Of a stretch of DNA of 48,983 nucleotides, positions 26,709 to 35,440 are shown piece after piece. The notes beneath the pieces were generated by a model. The model saw only the letters and a list, made by a program, of their open reading frames with translations, was not told the origin of the DNA and ran no database searches. This DNA comes from Alphaproteobacteria bacterium (GTDB taxonomy: Bacteria > Pseudomonadota > Alphaproteobacteria > Rhizobiales > OSC116), in NCBI GenBank assembly GCA_002400495.2, contig NVQL02000021.1, positions 1-48,983 on the forward strand, given 5' to 3'. The translations under genes and the position numbers were made by a program. Each line of letters begins with the position of its first letter. Position 1 is the first letter of the stretch.

Positions 26709-27329
26709 TTAACGAGAGTAAAATTCGACCACTAGATTTGGTTCCATTTGTACTGGATATGGTACATCTGCCAAATTAGGAACTGAATTCAAAGTTGCAC
26801 TCATTGTGCCACCATGTTCAGCAGTCATGTAATCAGGCACATCACGTTCAGCCAAATCAATCGCAATCAATACGATTTCAAGTTGGCGGCTTTTTTCGCG
26901 AATTTGCACAACATCACCCGTTTTAACACGGTATGAAGGAATGTTCACCCGTTGGCCGTTCACAGTCACATGACCATGGTTTACGAATTGGCGCGCAGCA
27001 AATACTGTAGGCACAAATTTAGCACGGTAGCAAATGGTGTCCAAACGGCGTTCTAGCAAACCAATTAGGTTTTCGCTTGTATCGCCTTTGATACGGTTAG
27101 CTTCTTTAAAGATAGAGCGGAATTGTTTTTCCGAAATATTGCCATAATAGCCTTTAAGCTTTTGCTTGGCTTTTAGCTGAATACCAAAGTCAGATGGCTT
27201 ACCTTTACGGCCTTGGCCATGTTCACCTGGGCCATAATCACGGCGGTTTACAGGGCTTTTAGCACGGCCCCAAATATTTTCGCCCATACGGCGGTCAATT
27301 TTATATTTTGCAGGGTGACGTTTTGTCAT
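26709..27329 (-). CDS. rpsD: 30S ribosomal protein S4
   Basis: 206 residues. Primary 16S rRNA binder and small-subunit assembly factor. Typical S4 N-terminus ([19 protein letters not shown]), S4 RNA-binding domain at about 95-160 ([34 protein letters not shown]). No zinc cysteines, so it is the zinc-free form. Stands alone here, as usual in alphaproteobacteria. Confidence 0.97.
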   Translation of the reverse strand: MTKRHPAKYKIDRRMGENIWGRAKSPVNRRDYGPGEHGQGRKGKPSDFGIQLKAKQKLKGYYGNISEKQFRSIFKEANRIKGDTSENLIGLLERRLDTICYRAKFVPTVFAARQFVNHGHVTVNGQRVNIPSYRVKTGDVVQIREKSRQLEIVLIAIDLAERDVPDYMTAEHGGTMSATLNSVPNLADVPYPVQMEPNLVVEFYSR

Positions 27330-27564
27330 CTTATTTCCAATATTTTTGTCTTCCTAGGCCAGATCAAGTGCATTCTCAATCCAAGCCGACAGGTGCAAGC
27401 ACCGCAGACTTTTTTGCCGAACATTCACAAAATGAATTCAGTTCCGCAATATCAGGCGTTTTTAGGCAAATTACCCCCATCTGTCAAGCTTCAAACCATA
27501 TATTAGCTCTTGCTTAGCGCCCTATACATGCTAAATCTAACTTATTTTAAATATGGATTAATCG

Positions 27565-28050
27565 ATGAGCCATTTTCAAAACACTCCCAAACTTAATATA
27601 TTGGTTTTATGCACGGGCAATTCATGCCGATCCATCATGGCCGAAGCGCTGATCAATCATCTGGGCGGCGATCAATTTAATGCCTTCAGCGCGGGCAGTA
27701 AACCTTCAGGTCGCGTGCATCCCACCAGCCTCAAAACTCTTAAATCACAAGGCATAAAAACCCAAGGATATCGAAGCAAATCTTGGGATGAATTTGCCGA
27801 TCAAAAAATCGACATCGTCATCACGGTTTGTGGCAATGCCGCCGCCGAAACCTGCCCACTTTACATTGCCAGCAACGGTCAACAACCACTAAAAACCCAT
27901 TGGGGGGTTGAAGACCCAGATGGTCAAGATGATGCCGAGTTTCTACGCGTATTTAAAATCCTAGAAAAACGCATAAATACACTTGTGAATCGCAACTCAG
28001 AACTTCCAATCACCCAACAATTTTTAAACGAAATTGGTAATATAACTTAG
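27565..28050 (+). CDS. arsC: Arsenate reductase, thioredoxin-coupled (LMW phosphatase family)
   Basis: 161 residues. P-loop C16-x5-R22 (LCTGNSCRS) of low-molecular-weight phosphatases. The redox pair C89 and C97 (VCGNAAAETC) marks thioredoxin-linked arsenate reductases, and the DP loop is in HWGVEDP. Reduces arsenate to arsenite. No arsR or arsB is adjacent, so resistance would depend on genes elsewhere. An alternative role as protein-tyrosine phosphatase is less likely because of the cysteine pair. Confidence 0.85.
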   Translation: MSHFQNTPKLNILVLCTGNSCRSIMAEALINHLGGDQFNAFSAGSKPSGRVHPTSLKTLKSQGIKTQGYRSKSWDEFADQKIDIVITVCGNAAAETCPLYIASNGQQPLKTHWGVEDPDGQDDAEFLRVFKILEKRINTLVNRNSELPITQQFLNEIGNIT

Positions 28051-28072
28051 CCACTTATAAGCAAAATACGAA

Positions 28073-28858
28073 TCAAAATATCAACTTATCAAACCCAATA
28101 TTTCTCACTTTATATTGGGAATTTTCGGCAGTGGTATAATATTTAGATCGGCCTCTAGCAGCTCCGCCCATCACAGGTTTAATAACATCTAAAACCCGTT
28201 TTGCCACCGCTTCAGCGGGGTCAATCCAAGTCACTTCATAAGGCGCGGCTTGTTTTAATTCAGCCAATAAAAATGGGTAATGAGTGCAGCCCAAAACAAC
28301 ATGGTCTATTCGCTTGCTCTCTCTAAATCGCATACTGGTAAATAACGGCAAAATCTCATTCTCAACATCCGCAATTAACACTCGGCTTCCATTAAGTTTC
28401 TGCTCTGCCAAACGTGCTAAATTTTTCGAACCATGTAGTTTAATGGTGCAATCACTGGCAAATTCATCCATCAGCGATCGCGTATACCGGCTGTTAGCCG
28501 TCGCCTCTGTCGCCAATATGCCAAAAGCTTTGGTTTTGGTATATCGTGCCGCCACTTTAATCGCAGGCACAATCCCCACAATTGGAAAATCAAACTCTTC
28601 CCGCATATATGGCAAAACAACTGTACTGGCAGTATTGCAAGCAATCACCACACAATCGACATCATCAAACTTACGCACCATATCAGCACAACGCGCGCAA
28701 AGCGTTTCATTATCTAATTTGCCATAAGGAAAAAACGCCTCATCAGCCACATAACTAAACCGAGTTTTTGGCAGGTTTTTTTGCAAGTGAGACAAAACAC
28801 CCAAGCCACCAATGCCTGAATCAATCACTAAAATATGTCCGCCAACTTGCTGTTCCAT
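28073..28858 (-). CDS. murI: Glutamate racemase
   Basis: 261 residues. Makes D-glutamate for peptidoglycan. Catalytic cysteines C74 (VIACNTAS) and C191 (GCTHYPF), with VIDSGIGGLGVL at 11-22. Lies 16 bases behind the RNA methyltransferase gene, same strand; probably co-transcribed. Confidence 0.95.
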   Translation of the reverse strand: MEQQVGGHILVIDSGIGGLGVLSHLQKNLPKTRFSYVADEAFFPYGKLDNETLCARCADMVRKFDDVDCVVIACNTASTVVLPYMREEFDFPIVGIVPAIKVAARYTKTKAFGILATEATANSRYTRSLMDEFASDCTIKLHGSKNLARLAEQKLNGSRVLIADVENEILPLFTSMRFRESKRIDHVVLGCTHYPFLLAELKQAAPYEVTWIDPAEAVAKRVLDVIKPVMGGAARGRSKYYTTAENSQYKVRNIGFDKLIF

Positions 28859-28874
28859 AAGGCTTTACTTATTA

Positions 28875-29720
28875 CTATTTATCTTGGCTGGCAATATATT
28901 CGTCAATTACGGCTTTTTTAGCCACCCGCCTATTATGCTTGGTCAATGCCGTCACAATGCCGCGCAAAGTTTGCACTTCTTGATGGGTGAGAGCAATACG
29001 CTGAAACATATTGCGGATATTACGCGCCATCGCATCGCGTTTTTCAGGCGGTTGCAAAAACCCAGTCACATCCAATTCACCTTCTAAATGCTCAAAAAAC
29101 CGCACCAAATCTTGCTTTTTGGCAGGGATATTTGCAGGGTCATGCAGGCCAGTTTTAAGAATTGCCCCCCCATCCATATCACCATCACCATAGCTAATCT
29201 CTTCGCGGGTTTTAAACCATTCATGCCCAATCAACAAAACCGATTGCGCCAAATTAATACTCGAAAACCCAGGGTTAACCGCAAAGGTTACAATCGCATC
29301 AGCCAGTGCAATGTCATCATTCTCCAGCCCCGATTTTTCACGACCAAACAAATAACCAACCTTATGACCTAAATCAATTTGTGAACGCATCATCACACCC
29401 GCTTGTTCTGCATGGTAAATTTCTTTCACCATATCACGCCGCCGTGCCGTGGTCGCCATCACATAATTCAAATCTTCAATCGCTTCTTCGGTTGTATCAA
29501 ACACCCGCGCATTGTCCACCACATGCAAAGCACCGCTAGATGAGCTACGGGCTTTCTCAGATGGCCAACCATCACGCGGCCGCACAAGGCGCAAATCATG
29601 CAAACCAAAATTGGCCATGGCACGCGCTGCCGTGCCAATATTCTCGCCCAATTGTGCGCCAACCAAAATAATCGCAGGCCCTTCGCAAATTAATGTTTCT
29701 CGGTTATTCGTTCCAGCCAT
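28875..29720 (-). CDS. trmJ: SPOUT-class tRNA/rRNA methyltransferase (TrmJ/LasT type)
   Basis: 281 residues. SPOUT knot motifs: ILVGAQLGENIGTAARAMANF (motif 1, about 18-38), GYLFGREKSGLENDDI (motif 2, about 120) and NPGFSSINLAQSVLLIGHEW (motif 3, about 147), the TrmH group-1 pattern. The C-terminal ~90 residues are a helical extension. TrmJ 2'-O-methylates tRNA position 32; the exact target here is not certain. Divergent from the GDPD gene at 29871; murI follows it. Confidence 0.85.
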   Translation of the reverse strand: MAGTNNRETLICEGPAIILVGAQLGENIGTAARAMANFGLHDLRLVRPRDGWPSEKARSSSSGALHVVDNARVFDTTEEAIEDLNYVMATTARRRDMVKEIYHAEQAGVMMRSQIDLGHKVGYLFGREKSGLENDDIALADAIVTFAVNPGFSSINLAQSVLLIGHEWFKTREEISYGDGDMDGGAILKTGLHDPANIPAKKQDLVRFFEHLEGELDVTGFLQPPEKRDAMARNIRNMFQRIALTHQEVQTLRGIVTALTKHNRRVAKKAVIDEYIASQDK

Positions 29721-29781
29721 TTTTTCTCTTTCTAATGTCTTTCGCCCTTCTCTACTCTAATTCGGCCATGCAAGCAACAAA

Positions 29782-29821
29782 CTGTCAAATAAACGTCATA
29801 CGTTTGTTAAAAAACCGTCAT
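29782..29821 (+). promoter_or_regulatory. Tandem Pho box (PhoB site) in front of the GDPD gene
   Basis: Four 7-mers spaced exactly 11 bases apart: CTGTCAA (29782), ACGTCAT (29793), TTGTTAA (29804) and CCGTCAT (29815), against the PhoB consensus CTGTCAT. A -10-like TAATTT begins 10 bases behind the last repeat (29832-29837), the spacing known for PhoB-activated promoters. The ATG follows at 29871. Confidence 0.72.
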
Positions 29822-29870
29822 TAAACGCGGCTAATTTTAAGTGAGAATCACACCGACCTAAGGAAATAAA

Positions 29871-30917
29871 ATGTTTAAATTAACTCCAAATTTCAAAAAA
29901 CTGGCTGTCGTTTTTGCGCTAAGCCAAATCATCAGCGCGCAAAGCGTTTTGGCCGCAGAAACCATGCACGATAAATTAATCGTCGCCCATCGCGGTGCCC
30001 CTGCCTATTTGCCAGAGCATAGCCTCGCATCTAAAACCCTCGCCTATGGCATGGGCGCCGATTATCTAGAACAAGACATTGTCCTCACCAAAGACAATGT
30101 GCCAGTTATTCTGCACGATCATTATCTAGACACTGTCACCAATGTTGCGCAAGTTTTCAAAACCCGCGCCAGAGAAGATGGCCGCTATTATGCCATCGAC
30201 TTCACATTAGCCGAAATCAAAAGCCTAAACCTGACAGAACGCTTTAACCGCGAAACAGGCAAAGCCATTTATTCAGGCCGCTTCCCTCTTTGGCAATCAA
30301 CTTTCAAAGTCCCAACATTAGTCGAAGAGATTGAACTCATCCAAGGCCTCAACAAATCAACACGCAAAAATGTCGGCATTTACCCCGAAATCAAAGCCCC
30401 AGCATTTCACCGTGCCGAAGGCAAAGATATTTCAAAAATCGTCATCGAGATTCTAGCCGAATATGGTTATGACGACAAAACCGATGCCATCTACCTCCAA
30501 TGTTTCGATTGGAATGAAACCCAACGTATTCGTAATGAACTTGGCTATAAAGGCAAATTGGTGCAATTACTGGCCGAGAATAGTTGGGGCGAAGCTCCCA
30601 ATGTTGATTTTGATTATCTGAAAACCGCTCAAGGACTTGCCGACATCGCAAAAATCGCCGATGGCATTGGCCCATGGATGACCCAAATTGTCCCAGAATT
30701 TGATGCCAATAACCAACCCATCATCACCGATCTGGTTAAAAACGCCCATGAAAACGGCCTCCAAATCCACCCCTATACATTCCGCCAAGACAGCCTACCA
30801 AAATGGGCAAAAACTCAAGAGGAAGCCATGCAATTATTCCTCTATGACATTGGTGTCGATGGTCTGTTTACCGATTTCACAGATGTCGCGGTTAAATTTG
30901 TAGAAAATCATCAATAA
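29871..30917 (+). CDS. glpQ: Periplasmic glycerophosphodiester phosphodiesterase
   Basis: 348 residues. Signal peptide at 1-28 (FALSQIISAQSVLA). GDPD domain begins VAHRGAPAYLPEHS, with H40-R41, E67-x-D69 (EQDIVLT) and H82 (LHDHYLD) as catalytic and metal residues. Hydrolyses glycerophosphodiesters to glycerol-3-phosphate and alcohol, so it releases phosphate from lipid head groups. TAAGGAAAT ribosome site. A tandem Pho box upstream indicates induction by phosphate starvation. Confidence 0.92.
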   Translation: MFKLTPNFKKLAVVFALSQIISAQSVLAAETMHDKLIVAHRGAPAYLPEHSLASKTLAYGMGADYLEQDIVLTKDNVPVILHDHYLDTVTNVAQVFKTRAREDGRYYAIDFTLAEIKSLNLTERFNRETGKAIYSGRFPLWQSTFKVPTLVEEIELIQGLNKSTRKNVGIYPEIKAPAFHRAEGKDISKIVIEILAEYGYDDKTDAIYLQCFDWNETQRIRNELGYKGKLVQLLAENSWGEAPNVDFDYLKTAQGLADIAKIADGIGPWMTQIVPEFDANNQPIITDLVKNAHENGLQIHPYTFRQDSLPKWAKTQEEAMQLFLYDIGVDGLFTDFTDVAVKFVENHQ

Positions 30918-30941
30918 ATTAGAATAGAGTCAATCTACTTT

Positions 30942-30975
30942 AAAAGGCAAATAGCAATATTTGCCTTTTTTACTA
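30942..30975 (+). terminator. Terminator behind glpQ
   Basis: Perfect 12-bp stem AAAAGGCAAATA / TATTTGCCTTTT (30942-30953, 30958-30969), loop GCAA, followed by T. Confidence 0.93.
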
Positions 30976-31025
30976 TTTTTAGATCAAAAACCCCTATTAA
31001 GACTAAAAAACCACCCCCTAAACCT

Positions 31026-31053
31026 TTGACCTACGCATAATCTCTGCTATACC
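31026..31053 (+). promoter_or_regulatory. Candidate sigma-70 promoter of icd
   Basis: TTGACC (31026-31031), 16-base spacer, TATACC (31048-31053). Predicted start near 31060, 32 bases before the icd ATG. Confidence 0.5.
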
Positions 31054-31091
31054 AAACTCATCGAAAACAAAAAATATTGAGAGGCGTATAT

Positions 31092-32306
31092 ATGTCAAAA
31101 ATTAAGGTAGCAAATCCAGTTGTCGAACTCGATGGCGACGAAATGACCCGCATCATCTGGCATTTCATCAAAGACAAATTAATTCATCCCTATCTTGACC
31201 TTGATATTAAATATTACGACCTCAGCGTCGAAAAACGCGACGAAACAAACGACCAAATCACTATCGATTCTGCCAAAGCCATCCAAAAATACGGCGTTGG
31301 CATTAAATGCGCAACCATCACACCAGATGAAGATCGGGTCGAAGAATTTGGCCTGAAAGAAATGTGGCGTTCACCAAATGGCACAATCCGTAACATCATT
31401 GGCGGCACAATTTTCCGCGAACCTATTGTTTGCAAAAATGTACCGCGCCTTGTCCCAGGTTGGACACACCCAATCGTCATCGGCCGTCATGCATTTGGCG
31501 ATCAATATCGCGCCACCGACTTCCTTGTTCCAGGCGCTGGCAAACTAACCCTTAAATGGGAATCTACAGACGGCAAAGAAACCATCGAACGCGAAGTGTT
31601 CGAATTTGAAGCCCCTGGCATCGCCTTGGCCATGTACAATTTAGATGAATCAATCCGCGATTTCGCCCGTGCCTCTATGGCATACGGCCTACTTCGTGGT
31701 TGGCCTGTTTACCTATCAACCAAAAACACCATCCTTAAAAAATATGATGGTCGTTTTAAAGATCTATTCGAAGAAATCTTCCAAGCCGAATATAAAGAAA
31801 AATTCGCCGAAGCTGGCATCACTTATGAGCATCGTTTGATTGATGACATGGTGGCTTGCGCCATGAAATGGAACGGCAAATTCGTTTGGGCTTGTAAAAA
31901 CTATGATGGCGATGTGCAATCAGACACAGTCGCACAAGGTTTTGGTTCACTAGGCCTGATGACATCAGTTCTCATGACCCCAGATGGACAAACAGTTGAA
32001 GCCGAAGCGGCGCATGGTACAGTAACCCGCCATTACCGCCTGCACCAAAAAGGTGAAGAAACCAGCACCAACTCAACCGCCTCTATCTTTGCATGGTCGC
32101 GCGGCTTAGCCCATCGTGCTAAACTGGATGACAATAAAGAATTAGCTAACTTTGCCACAACACTAGAAACTGTGGTTGTCGATACCATCGAAAGTGGCCA
32201 CATGACCAAAGATTTGGCACTGCTTGTTGGCCCACAACAAAAATGGCTTTCAACAACAGGTTTCCTCGATAAAATCGACGAAAACCTACAAAAAGCTATG
32301 GCTTAA
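31092..32306 (+). CDS. icd: Isocitrate dehydrogenase, NADP-dependent (eukaryote-like homodimer type)
   Basis: 404 residues from ATG 31092, with GAGAGG seven bases upstream; the frame opens with TTG at 31077 over that site. Converts isocitrate to 2-oxoglutarate. Motifs: [12 protein letters not shown] (start), [13 protein letters not shown] (substrate loop, about 95), [20 protein letters not shown] (metal-binding region, about 270), [12 protein letters not shown] (cofactor loop). Sequence type is that of alphaproteobacterial and mitochondrial enzymes. Confidence 0.96.
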   Translation: MSKIKVANPVVELDGDEMTRIIWHFIKDKLIHPYLDLDIKYYDLSVEKRDETNDQITIDSAKAIQKYGVGIKCATITPDEDRVEEFGLKEMWRSPNGTIRNIIGGTIFREPIVCKNVPRLVPGWTHPIVIGRHAFGDQYRATDFLVPGAGKLTLKWESTDGKETIEREVFEFEAPGIALAMYNLDESIRDFARASMAYGLLRGWPVYLSTKNTILKKYDGRFKDLFEEIFQAEYKEKFAEAGITYEHRLIDDMVACAMKWNGKFVWACKNYDGDVQSDTVAQGFGSLGLMTSVLMTPDGQTVEAEAAHGTVTRHYRLHQKGEETSTNSTASIFAWSRGLAHRAKLDDNKELANFATTLETVVVDTIESGHMTKDLALLVGPQQKWLSTTGFLDKIDENLQKAMA

Positions 32307-32324
32307 TTTATCCATATGAACAAG

Positions 32325-32355
32325 AAGGCGTTGCATTTGCAGCGCCTTTTTTTTA
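32325..32355 (+). terminator. Terminator behind icd
   Basis: Stem AAGGCGTTGC / GCAGCGCCTT (32325-32334, 32339-32348, one G-T pair), loop ATTT, then a run of T. Confidence 0.92.
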
Positions 32356-32398
32356 TGATCACCTAAGGAATCAGCGGTTATAAACAGAAGGACAATCT

Positions 32399-32797
32399 AT
32401 GCGTCATATTTTCAAAACCAGCCTCGTCATAATGAGCGTATTTTCTCTCAATGCCTGTGTCACTAGCAGCACATTTTATGCCTCAGAAACTCATCTAGCA
32501 AAATCTTGCACCGCCCTAAGCCGCGAACATAACTTGCTGGGTCGCGATGTACGCAACCTGATGGTCAAAAGCCTACAATCCCGCAAAAGCTATAGCACAG
32601 CCCGCGCAGTTTCCAAAAGCTACACCAATTGGCCAGTATATTTCATCGTCGAGGGCAATCAAGAATTCAACCAAAATATGTCGGATTATAAAACCCAATA
32701 TCAAAAAATTCGCTATGCGGCTTTACAAAATAAATGCACATTTTTCCGCGATGTCATGTCAACAGAAGCCTACCAAACAGCCGATTCAAAATATTAA
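32399..32797 (+). CDS. Small lipoprotein, unknown function
   Basis: 132 residues. Lipoprotein signal with lipobox LNAC, modified cysteine C20 (FSLNACVTSS). The mature part is basic with two further cysteines (about 37 and 119). No family recognised. Located between icd and panB with its own 22-base gap to panB; likely envelope-associated. Confidence 0.7.
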   Translation: MRHIFKTSLVIMSVFSLNACVTSSTFYASETHLAKSCTALSREHNLLGRDVRNLMVKSLQSRKSYSTARAVSKSYTNWPVYFIVEGNQEFNQNMSDYKTQYQKIRYAALQNKCTFFRDVMSTEAYQTADSKY

Positions 32798-32819
32798 ACC
32801 CATTTTCAATGAGCCATGA

Positions 32820-33638
32820 ATGACAAATCAACAATCACCGATCACCCAAAAAATCACTTTGCCCAAATTGCAAAAATTAAAAGCCGAAGGCAAAAAATTC
32901 GTGGTGCTGACGGCCTATGATTTTTCAATGGCCAGCGCCATTAATGACAATAATATAGAGGTCATTTTAGTCGGCGATAGTTTGGGCATGACCATACAAG
33001 GCCATAACAGCACCCTGCCCGTCACCTTGGATGACATGATTTATCACACCAAATGCGTCATCAAAGGCGCGCCGTTGCCGCTCATCATGGTCGATATGCC
33101 GTTCGCCACCTATTCAACCGTCCAAGATGCCCTAAACGCCGCAGCCCAGCTAATGCGTATCGGCGCCGAAATAGTAAAACTCGAAGGCAAAGACTGGCTC
33201 ATCCCGATCATCGCCAAACTCAGCGAGCAAGGCATTCCCGTCTGCGCCCATTTTGGCCTCACCCCGCAATTCATGCATCAATTAGGCGGCTTTAAAGTCC
33301 AAGGCCGCACCAAATCAGGTGCCGATGACATGCTCAACAATGCAAAAGCCGCCGAAACGGCGGGTGCTAAAATGATATTACTCGAATGCGTGCCAACAGA
33401 TTTAGCAAAAAAAATCGCCGACCAAGTTTCAATCCCCGTCATTGGCATTGGCGCAGGCAAACATACCGACGCCCAAGTTTTGGTCATCCAAGATATTTTA
33501 GGCCTCACCAAACACCCCGCCCGCTTCGCCAAAAATTATTTAGCCCAACATGGCACCATACAAACCGCCATCAAAACCTTTGGCCAAGAGGTCAGAGACG
33601 GCCTCTATCCAGAACCACACCATAGTTTCGAGTCATAA
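32820..33638 (+). CDS. panB: 3-methyl-2-oxobutanoate hydroxymethyltransferase
   Basis: 272 residues. First committed enzyme of pantothenate synthesis. Motifs: LTAYDFSMA, VGDSLGMTIQGHNSTLPV (Mg-binding Asp), HFGLTPQFMHQLGGFKVQG, and VIGIGAGKHTDAQVLV. panC starts one base behind its stop, so both are one transcript. Confidence 0.95.
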   Translation: MTNQQSPITQKITLPKLQKLKAEGKKFVVLTAYDFSMASAINDNNIEVILVGDSLGMTIQGHNSTLPVTLDDMIYHTKCVIKGAPLPLIMVDMPFATYSTVQDALNAAAQLMRIGAEIVKLEGKDWLIPIIAKLSEQGIPVCAHFGLTPQFMHQLGGFKVQGRTKSGADDMLNNAKAAETAGAKMILLECVPTDLAKKIADQVSIPVIGIGAGKHTDAQVLVIQDILGLTKHPARFAKNYLAQHGTIQTAIKTFGQEVRDGLYPEPHHSFES

Positions 33639-33639
33639 T

Positions 33640-34503
33640 ATGCAAACCATTTCAAAAATCGCCGACATTCGCGACATCATCAAAGCCGAACGTAAAAAAG
33701 ACAAAACCATTGGCCTTGTGCCCACCATGGGCAATTTACATGCTGGCCATATCTCATTGGTCGAGCAAATGCACCAACATGCCGACATTGTCATCACCAG
33801 CATATTTGTCAATCCACTACAATTCAGCCCCAATGAAGATTTTGATACTTATCCCAAGACCATGCAAGCCGACCAAGAAAAGCTAGAGGCAGCAGGCAAT
33901 CATTATATATTTGCCCCCAGCGCCACCGAAATTTACCCAGAAGGCACAACCAGCAAAACCCTAGTCAGCGTCAATGCACTAGATGGTATATTATGCGGCA
34001 AATCACGCCCCACTCACCTAACAGGTGTGGCCACAGTCGTGACCAAATTATTCAACATCATCATGCCAGACCACGCCATCTTCGGCCTTAAAGATTATCA
34101 ACAACTCATGGTCATCAAACAAATGGCCATCGATTTGTGCATGCCCATCAACATAATCGGCGCACCCATCGTGCGCGATGATGCAGGCTTAGCGCTCAGC
34201 TCTCGTAATAACTATCTATCAGGCGAACAACAACAAATCGCCCCGCGCCTCAACCAGATTCTAAACTTTGTCAAACAGGCCATATTGGATGGTGAAAATA
34301 ATTTCCGCGAGTTAGAAAAACAAACCATGCTAATCATCGAAGAATCTGGCTTCAAACCCGATTATTTCGAAATAAGAACACAAAATACTCTCAAATCTGC
34401 CACGATTGCAGATCATAAACTGGCTATATTCGTCGCTGCCTTTTTGGGCAAAACACGGCTCATAGATAATGTCAGGTTTGAAAATAATGAGAAAAATAAC
34501 TAA
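33640..34503 (+). CDS. panC: Pantoate-beta-alanine ligase (pantothenate synthetase)
   Basis: 287 residues from ATG 33640; the frame stays open 30 codons back into panB without a ribosome site. Motifs: GLVPTMGNLHAGHISLVE (HxGH-type nucleotide site), IFVNPLQFSPNEDFDTYP, FGLKDYQQLMVIKQM, and SSRNNYLS. Joins pantoate and beta-alanine with ATP. The next gene starts within its last codons. Confidence 0.94.
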   Translation: MQTISKIADIRDIIKAERKKDKTIGLVPTMGNLHAGHISLVEQMHQHADIVITSIFVNPLQFSPNEDFDTYPKTMQADQEKLEAAGNHYIFAPSATEIYPEGTTSKTLVSVNALDGILCGKSRPTHLTGVATVVTKLFNIIMPDHAIFGLKDYQQLMVIKQMAIDLCMPINIIGAPIVRDDAGLALSSRNNYLSGEQQQIAPRLNQILNFVKQAILDGENNFRELEKQTMLIIEESGFKPDYFEIRTQNTLKSATIADHKLAIFVAAFLGKTRLIDNVRFENNEKNN

Positions 34504-35440
34504 ATTCGCCGTCGGTTTTGGCGTCATCACAGCAGGCTTATGGCTTAACAATACCAGCTTGTTCACAAACTTAGATCAACAAGCAACAATATTAGCCCAT
34601 CGCGGCGCCCACCAAACTTACCCCAAAGAGGGTTTGCAAAATGACACCTGCACAGCCGACCGCATTTACCCACCAAAACATGCCTATTTAGAAAATACGA
34701 TTGAGTCTATTGAATATGCATTCTCCAAAGGCGCCGACATAGTCGAGTTCGACATTCATCGAACTACAGATGGTAAATTGGCCGTTTTCCATGATTGGAC
34801 AATTGATTGCCGCACTGAGGGCAAAGGCATCACCCAAGAACAGAGCATGGCCTATCTTAAAACCCTAGACCTCGGTTATGGCTATACAGCTGATGGCGGC
34901 AAAACATTCCCATTCCGCGGGAAATTCATCGGGGCAATGCCCGAAATTTCCGAAATATTTGAAGCATTTCCCGCTAAAAAATTCCTCATCAATATTAAGA
35001 GTAACAATTTAACAGAAGCCAAGATGCTCAGCGATAAGATAAAAACATTACCGCAAGCGCAACAAGATAAATTAATGATTTATGGCGGCAAACAAAAACT
35101 CCACATTCAACTAAATGCCGATCTACCAAACATCATCACCATGAGCAAGCCAGGTTTCAAGGCCTGCGCCAAAGATTATATGCTCATCGGCTGGAGCGGT
35201 TATATCCCTGATACTTGCCAAAATAACATCCTGCTCATTCCCGATAATCTGAAATCCATTGCCTGGGGTTGGCCTAATAAATTCATCAAACGCATGGCCA
35301 ACGTCAATACATCAGTATTTATCATCGATGATTATAACGGCAGCAACCGTTCAAAAGGCCTACCAACAGACAAAGCCAAATCACTGATCGACGCAGGTTA
35401 TAGAGGCGGAATTTGGACAGATGACATTGATGAATTCTAA
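34487..35440 (+). CDS. Second glycerophosphodiester phosphodiesterase-family protein
   Basis: 317 residues from ATG 34487; ATG 34469 is also in frame and would overlap panC by 35 bases. A short hydrophobic N-terminus (FAVGFGVITAGLWL) is a signal anchor or signal peptide. The GDPD domain has LAHRGAHQTYP, EFDIHRTTDGKLAVFHDWTID and, later, INIKSNN. A long insert with two cysteines (TCTADRIYPPK) lies between the HR motif and E-x-D. It overlaps panC, so it is co-transcribed with pantothenate genes. The link to pantothenate synthesis is unexplained. It is not close in sequence to the GDPD at 29871. Confidence 0.82.
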   Translation: MRKITKFAVGFGVITAGLWLNNTSLFTNLDQQATILAHRGAHQTYPKEGLQNDTCTADRIYPPKHAYLENTIESIEYAFSKGADIVEFDIHRTTDGKLAVFHDWTIDCRTEGKGITQEQSMAYLKTLDLGYGYTADGGKTFPFRGKFIGAMPEISEIFEAFPAKKFLINIKSNNLTEAKMLSDKIKTLPQAQQDKLMIYGGKQKLHIQLNADLPNIITMSKPGFKACAKDYMLIGWSGYIPDTCQNNILLIPDNLKSIAWGWPNKFIKRMANVNTSVFIIDDYNGSNRSKGLPTDKAKSLIDAGYRGGIWTDDIDEF

